A stretch of 64,000 nucleotides of DNA, taken from Candidatus Rubneribacter avistercoris. GTDB taxonomy: Bacteria > Actinomycetota > Coriobacteriia > Coriobacteriales > Eggerthellaceae. How positions within the stretch are numbered: the first letter of the stretch is position 1; each line of letters opens with the position of its first letter. The stretch covers positions 46,011-110,010 of the forward strand of contig DXCU01000103.1 in the NCBI GenBank assembly GCA_019115845.1. Reading direction: 5' to 3'. The position numbers and the translations under genes were made by a program. Below the pieces are notes generated by a model. The model made no database searches. It worked only from the letters and a program-made list of their open reading frames with translations, and was not told where the DNA came from. This document shows positions 59,554 through 64,000 of this stretch, piece by piece.

Positions 59554-61227
59554 GTGGACCACATTCTGAAGAAATACTGTCCCCGCATCGATTTCGACTC
59601 CTACGAGGACTTCTACGAGAACTTCCAGATCGACGTGCCCGAGGCGTTCAACTTCGGCTTCGACGTGGTGGACGAATGGGCGCGCGTGGAGCCTGAGAAG
59701 CGCGCGCTTATGTGGTGCGACGACCACGACGAGGAGCGCACGTTCACGTTCACCGACATCTCCCGGCTGTCGAACCGGGCGGCCAACGCGTTTCGCCGCC
59801 TGGGCATCGGCAAGGGCGACGTGGTCATGATGATTTTGCGGCGTCGCTGGGAGTACTGGGTGTGCGCCGTGGCGCTGTGCAAGCTGGGCGCCACCATCAT
59901 CCCCGCGTCGCTGCAGCTCACGAAGAAGGACATCGTCTACCGCGCCGAGAGCGCGCAGGTGAAGATGGTCGTGTGCGTGAACGACGACTACGTGTGCGAG
60001 CAGATGGAGGAGGCGCTGCCCGAATCGCCCTCCATCCGCGAGCGCGTGCTGGTGGCCGGCGAGCGCGCGGGGTGGACGTCGTTCGATGCGCTCATCGAGG
60101 GCGAGTCGGAAAAGTTCGCGCGCCCGACGGGCGAGGAAGGTGTGACGAGCAAGGACATCATGCTCATCTACTTCACCTCCGGCACCACAGGGCTTGCGAA
60201 GGCCGTGTGCCACAACTTCGCGCATCCCTTGGGGCACATCATCACCGCGCGCTACTGGCAGCAGGTGCGGGAGGACGCGCTGCACATGTCCGTGACCGAC
60301 AGCGGCTGGGCGAAGTTCGGCTGGGGCAAGATCTACGGCCAGTGGATCTGCGGGGCCACCATCTTCGCCTACGACATGGACAAGTTCGTGCCGACCAAGC
60401 TTTTGCAGAAGATCCAGGACTATCGGTTGACCACGTTCTGCGCGCCGCCCACCATGTACCGCTTCATGCTGCAGGAGGACGTGGCGGCCTACGATCTGTC
60501 GAGCGTGCAGAACTTCGCCACGGCGGGCGAGCCGTTGAACGCCGAGGTGACCATCCAGTGGGAGCGCTTGACGGGCAAGAAGATCCGCGAGGGATTCGGC
60601 CAGACGGAAGGGCCGGTGCTGTTGGCCACCTTCCCCTGGATCGAGCCGCGCCCGGGTTCCATGGGCAAGCCCTCGCCGCTTTTGAACGTGAAGCTTTTGG
60701 ACGAGGACGGGTGCGAGGTGCCCGACGGCGAGGAGGGCGCCATCTGCGTCACCGGCCTGCGCGAGGCGTACCCGCCAGGTTTGTTCGTGGGCTACTACCG
60801 CGAGCCGGAGCGCACGCGCGAGGCCGTGGGCGGGGCGTACTACAACCTGCACGACATGGCGTGGCGCGATTCGGACGGTTACTGCTTCTTCGTGGGGCGC
60901 AACGACGACGTCATCAAGTGCTCGGGCTACCGCATTGGGCCTTTCGAGGTGGAAAGCGCGCTCATCGAGCATCCCGCGGTGGTGGAGTGCGCCGTCACGG
61001 CCGCGCCCGACCCCATCCGCGGCAAGGTGGTGAAGGCCACCGTGGTGCTCGCGCGGGGCTGGGAACCGTCTGATGATCTGGTGCGCGAGCTGCAGGAGCA
61101 CGTGAAGCACACGACCGCGCCCTACAAGTATCCGCGCATCGTGGAGTTCACCGACGAGCTGCCCAAGACCATCGGCGGCAAGATCAAGCGCAAGCTCATC
61201 CGCCAAACCGACGGCATAGAGGACTAA
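59554..61227 (+). CDS. AMP-forming acyl-CoA synthetase family (copy 2, GTG start)
   Basis: LIYFTSGTTGLAKAVCHN; REGFGQTEGPVLLATF; RNDDVIKCSGYRIGPFEVESALIEHPAVVECAVTAAPDPIRGKVVKATVVLA; KTIGGKIKR. Confidence 0.93.
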   Translation: MDHILKKYCPRIDFDSYEDFYENFQIDVPEAFNFGFDVVDEWARVEPEKRALMWCDDHDEERTFTFTDISRLSNRAANAFRRLGIGKGDVVMMILRRRWEYWVCAVALCKLGATIIPASLQLTKKDIVYRAESAQVKMVVCVNDDYVCEQMEEALPESPSIRERVLVAGERAGWTSFDALIEGESEKFARPTGEEGVTSKDIMLIYFTSGTTGLAKAVCHNFAHPLGHIITARYWQQVREDALHMSVTDSGWAKFGWGKIYGQWICGATIFAYDMDKFVPTKLLQKIQDYRLTTFCAPPTMYRFMLQEDVAAYDLSSVQNFATAGEPLNAEVTIQWERLTGKKIREGFGQTEGPVLLATFPWIEPRPGSMGKPSPLLNVKLLDEDGCEVPDGEEGAICVTGLREAYPPGLFVGYYREPERTREAVGGAYYNLHDMAWRDSDGYCFFVGRNDDVIKCSGYRIGPFEVESALIEHPAVVECAVTAAPDPIRGKVVKATVVLARGWEPSDDLVRELQEHVKHTTAPYKYPRIVEFTDELPKTIGGKIKRKLIRQTDGIED

Positions 61228-61493
61228 ACGAGGGGCGCCTGCGGGCGCCCCTCGCGCGTGTTGGAGCCTCGCGGCCTTTGTGATGGGCCTGCGTTTCCTG
61301 CTTGGGGCGCGGGCGCGGGGGCGCAGCCTCCGAAACCCTGCGCATTGGGGCTGCGATCTTTCGCAGGACGCGATGCGCGCTGGGCGAGGCCGGTCTGCCG
61401 CGCGGGCGTGCTTCGGAGGCTGCGCCGTTGGAAGGCGCCTCGGCGGCATCGTGCGCAGGACCGCCGCGCCCTCTTGCGCGTCCGGCTGCGGTT

Positions 61494-61532
61494 TCGAAAG
61501 GTCTTTGCGGACACGTCCGCAAAGACCTTCGA
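61494..61532. repeat. 15-bp perfect hairpin with 2-nt loop
   Basis: AAGGTCTTTGCGGAC-ac-GTCCGCAAAGACCTT, flanked by tcga(a)/tcga. Confidence 0.85.
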
Positions 61533-61582
61533 GTGCCTTCTTGCACGCTTGGATGTGGTTTCGAAAGCGGTGGGTCGCCTAA

Positions 61583-61726
61583 GTGGCGAGAAATGACCGA
61601 AGTCGGAAGATGAAGCGGTCCAAAAGAGCCATTCGACCATATCGCATAATCGCCGACCAGGTGTTTTCCTTGTTCTATCCGAGAGGGGAAACGCGATCTG
61701 TTCCGACTTCGGTCATTTCTCGCCAC
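61583..61726. repeat. 26-bp perfect inverted repeats bracketing 92 bp (MITE-like intergenic element)
   Basis: GTGGCGAGAAATGACCGAAGTCGGAA (61583-61608) / TTCCGACTTCGGTCATTTCTCGCCAC (61701-61726). Confidence 0.9.
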
Positions 61727-61852
61727 CGGCGCACGGGGGGCGGCCTGGTAACTTTGGACGAGCGATTCCGAGTCGCGTGTTCGTGCCCGAACACGATGCG
61801 CGCAGATGCGGCACATGGGCGGCGCATGGGAGTTTTGCGCTATCATGGCCCC

Positions 61853-62230
61853 ATGGATGCCGAAGAGCCGACATACCGCGACTTCGCCCGCTGGGCGGCC
61901 CAGGAGCTTGACGAGATAGAGCGCGACTGCGACGTGCGGGCCTTCCATGCAAGCGGGCCGGGCGGGCAGTGCGTGAACACTGCGGACTCGGCCGTGCGCA
62001 TGACGCACCGGCCGAGCGGCGTGACGGCGGTGTCGCGGGAGTCGCGCAGCCAGTTTCGCAACCGTCGCCTCTGCCTGCAGAAGCTGCGCGAGGAGTTCGC
62101 GCGCAGGGCCGCACCTCCCAAGAAGCGGCGCCCCACCTCCGTTCCGCGCCGCAGCCGCGAGCGCCGTTTGGCCGACAAACGCCGCCGCGCCCAGCTGAAA
62201 GCGCACCGCGGCCGCGTGGAGGGGGAGTAG
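61853..62230 (+). CDS. Small GGQ-containing RF-1 domain (ArfB-like) peptidyl-tRNA hydrolase/release factor-like protein
   Basis: HASGPGGQCVNTADSAVRMTHRPSGVTAVSRESRSQFRNRRLCLQKL, basic C-term tail. Confidence 0.85.
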   Translation: MDAEEPTYRDFARWAAQELDEIERDCDVRAFHASGPGGQCVNTADSAVRMTHRPSGVTAVSRESRSQFRNRRLCLQKLREEFARRAAPPKKRRPTSVPRRSRERRLADKRRRAQLKAHRGRVEGE

Positions 62231-62374
62231 GGCGGGATCCGGGTTGTTCGAAAGAGTTTTATCGTGCGAAGCGCGTTGCGCGCCATGGGCTTTCATATGA
62301 AGCTTTCTGGTACAATCGCGTATTGCTTGGAACTGGTCTGCGGGAGCGCGGTGAATGATGAGGAGGTGCGGGCT

Positions 62375-63316
62375 ATGATCGAGATTGCCGATCTGCGCGA
62401 GTGCGAAAAGAGCGGGCTGTTTTACGGCGGGCGTGCCGGTCAGAAGGAGGGCATCCTCATAGACGGCGAACCGTGGATTGCGAAGTACCCCCGCACCACG
62501 CGCGACCTGCGGGGAAAGCATCTGCCTCCCTACACCTCAAGTCCGGTTTCGGAGTACCTTGGATCGCATATGTATGCGTCGCTTGGCATTCCTGCGCACG
62601 AAACGCGGCTTGGCTACCGTGCGGGGAAGGTCGTGTGCGCGTGCCGAGATTTCACTTACCCTGACAAGCGTCTTTTCGAATTCAAAGAGATCAAGAACGC
62701 TCTATCGGATGACGATGCGGGGTTCAGCTCCGCACCGTCTGATGGCGAGAGCGTGTATTTGGGGGATGTGCTGGCGACCATCGAAACATCGGAGTTGCTG
62801 CGTTCGGTTCCCGGCGTGCGCGAACGGTTCTGGGACATGTTCGTGGTGGACGCCTTCATTAAAAACCCTGATCGCAACAATGGCAACTGGGGGTTGCTCA
62901 TGGGGCCGGATCGTTCGTACGAATTGGCGCCGGTATACGATCTGGGTAGTTCGTTGTTCAGCAAGCGCAGTCCTTCGCTTGCTGAAAGCCGCCTGGCTGG
63001 CGAGGCTGAAGTTGAGCAGGACGCGTTCGGCACCAATGTGTCGTGCTATCGGCTCCCGACGGAGGACGGCAAGGGAAGCGCCATCCATCCATTCGACTAC
63101 ATGGCGGCCACGAGCAACCCTGATCTGAACGCGGCGATACTCCGCTTCGTAGAGGCGGTGGACATGGAAGCTATCTACGCGCTCATCGACAGCGTGCCCG
63201 CAGAAGCCTTCGGCATCCTCCTTATGCCCGACGCTGTGCGCGCGTCGCATAAAAAGCTCCTCGAGTATCGCCTGACCAAGGGATTTCTGCCTCTTTGCCG
63301 CCGTCTTGCGAGGTGA
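62375..63316 (+). CDS. HipA-like / CtkA-like protein kinase domain protein (no HipB visible)
   Basis: GILIDGEPWIAKYPRTT; SEYLGSHMYASLGIPAHET; FWDMFVVDAFIKNPDRNNGNWGLL; YELAPVYDLGSSLFSKRS; strong RBS aggaggtg. Confidence 0.85.
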   Translation: MIEIADLRECEKSGLFYGGRAGQKEGILIDGEPWIAKYPRTTRDLRGKHLPPYTSSPVSEYLGSHMYASLGIPAHETRLGYRAGKVVCACRDFTYPDKRLFEFKEIKNALSDDDAGFSSAPSDGESVYLGDVLATIETSELLRSVPGVRERFWDMFVVDAFIKNPDRNNGNWGLLMGPDRSYELAPVYDLGSSLFSKRSPSLAESRLAGEAEVEQDAFGTNVSCYRLPTEDGKGSAIHPFDYMAATSNPDLNAAILRFVEAVDMEAIYALIDSVPAEAFGILLMPDAVRASHKKLLEYRLTKGFLPLCRRLAR

Positions 63317-63459
63317 TGCCGCAAGATGGCGGCTGGGGTGCGGCGTGCGCCCCTTTCGTCGGATCTTAGCTGCGAGCTAATGTTTTTCGCTTCCCCTTTC
63401 CCTAACATATGCGACTGTGCTTGGAAAAAGGGCATCGATCCTCAGAGGAAAGGAAGACA

Positions 63460-63888
63460 ATGCAGCAAGATCGTGGTTTCAGCGGGCAGCCGGCGCCTTT
63501 GTCGGCTCTGGCGGTGACGTCGCTTGTTTTGGGCATCGTGGCGTTTCTCGTGTCGTTCATCCCCCTTCTCAACAGCTTCTCGGTGGTGGCCGGTCTGCTC
63601 GGCGTCATCTTCGGCATCGTGGGCATCGCGGTGTCGGCGAAAGGCGCTCGGAGGGGGAGGGGTTTGGCCATCGCGGGGCTTGTCGTGTGCGTGGTGTCCA
63701 TCCTGGTGTCGTTCGCCTCCTGCGGCGCGCTGGTGGACGCCGTCGACGAGAACGCCAACCCCGTTACGACCGAGGACGGGTCCGCGGCTTCGAATTCGCC
63801 CGCGGCCGACGAGGGGGCCGCGCAGCAGGATGCCGAGAAGTACGCGGTGGCCGACGAGCAGCTTGTCGACAATGCTCATGTGTCATAA
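63460..63888 (+). CDS. DUF4190-like small membrane protein
   Basis: SALAVTSLVLGIVAFLVSFIPLLNSFSVVAGLLGVIFGIVGIAVSAKGARRGRGLAIAGLVVCVVSILVS. Confidence 0.82.
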   Translation: MQQDRGFSGQPAPLSALAVTSLVLGIVAFLVSFIPLLNSFSVVAGLLGVIFGIVGIAVSAKGARRGRGLAIAGLVVCVVSILVSFASCGALVDAVDENANPVTTEDGSAASNSPAADEGAAQQDAEKYAVADEQLVDNAHVS

Positions 63889-64000
63889 AGAAACACACAA
63901 GAGATTGATAGACAGCAGCCTACTATTCCGTAAATTTTGTTTCAGGACTTTCTTTTTCAATGCCGATATGCTATAATATTTCTATTCCAAGTAAGGAGTT

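Overview
This is a GC-rich chromosomal window, about 65-70% G+C by eye. Its gene content fits a gut-type actinobacterium of the Eggerthellaceae/Coriobacteriia; that lineage is inferred from gene content and was not searched. I see no prophage, CRISPR array, rRNA operon or transposase. The core part contains uvrC(3')-rapZ-yvcK-whiA, the glycolytic block gap-orf-pgk-tpiA-gpmI-secG, four tRNAs plus one on the minus strand, rnd, xseAB, ackA/pta, glf, coaX, a CydDC-type fused ABC exporter, a dNTPase, dnaG, nfeD/SPFH, def-fmt-rsmB. The accessory part contains (i) a Nap-type molybdoenzyme operon whose NapA- and NapB-like subunits both carry lipobox-like signals, convergent with a two-component system; (ii) a TerC-family gene preceded by a yybP-ykoY (Mn2+)-like riboswitch whose P1 helix overlaps a perfect 46-nt palindromic terminator; (iii) a secreted FAD reductase plus FMN-binding lipoprotein, divergent from a membrane LuxR regulator; (iv) two paralogous [XRE-cupin regulator + AMP-forming acyl-CoA ligase] cassettes flanking a 2-oxoacid:ferredoxin oxidoreductase operon that includes a ParA-like ATPase; (v) a baeRF/eRF1-like protein, a small GGQ release-factor-like protein and a solo HipA-like kinase; and (vi) two compact inverted-repeat intergenic elements (58.73-58.94 kb and 61.49-61.73 kb) that no annotated gene explains. 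All family calls are from reading motifs in the supplied translations; no database search was run.
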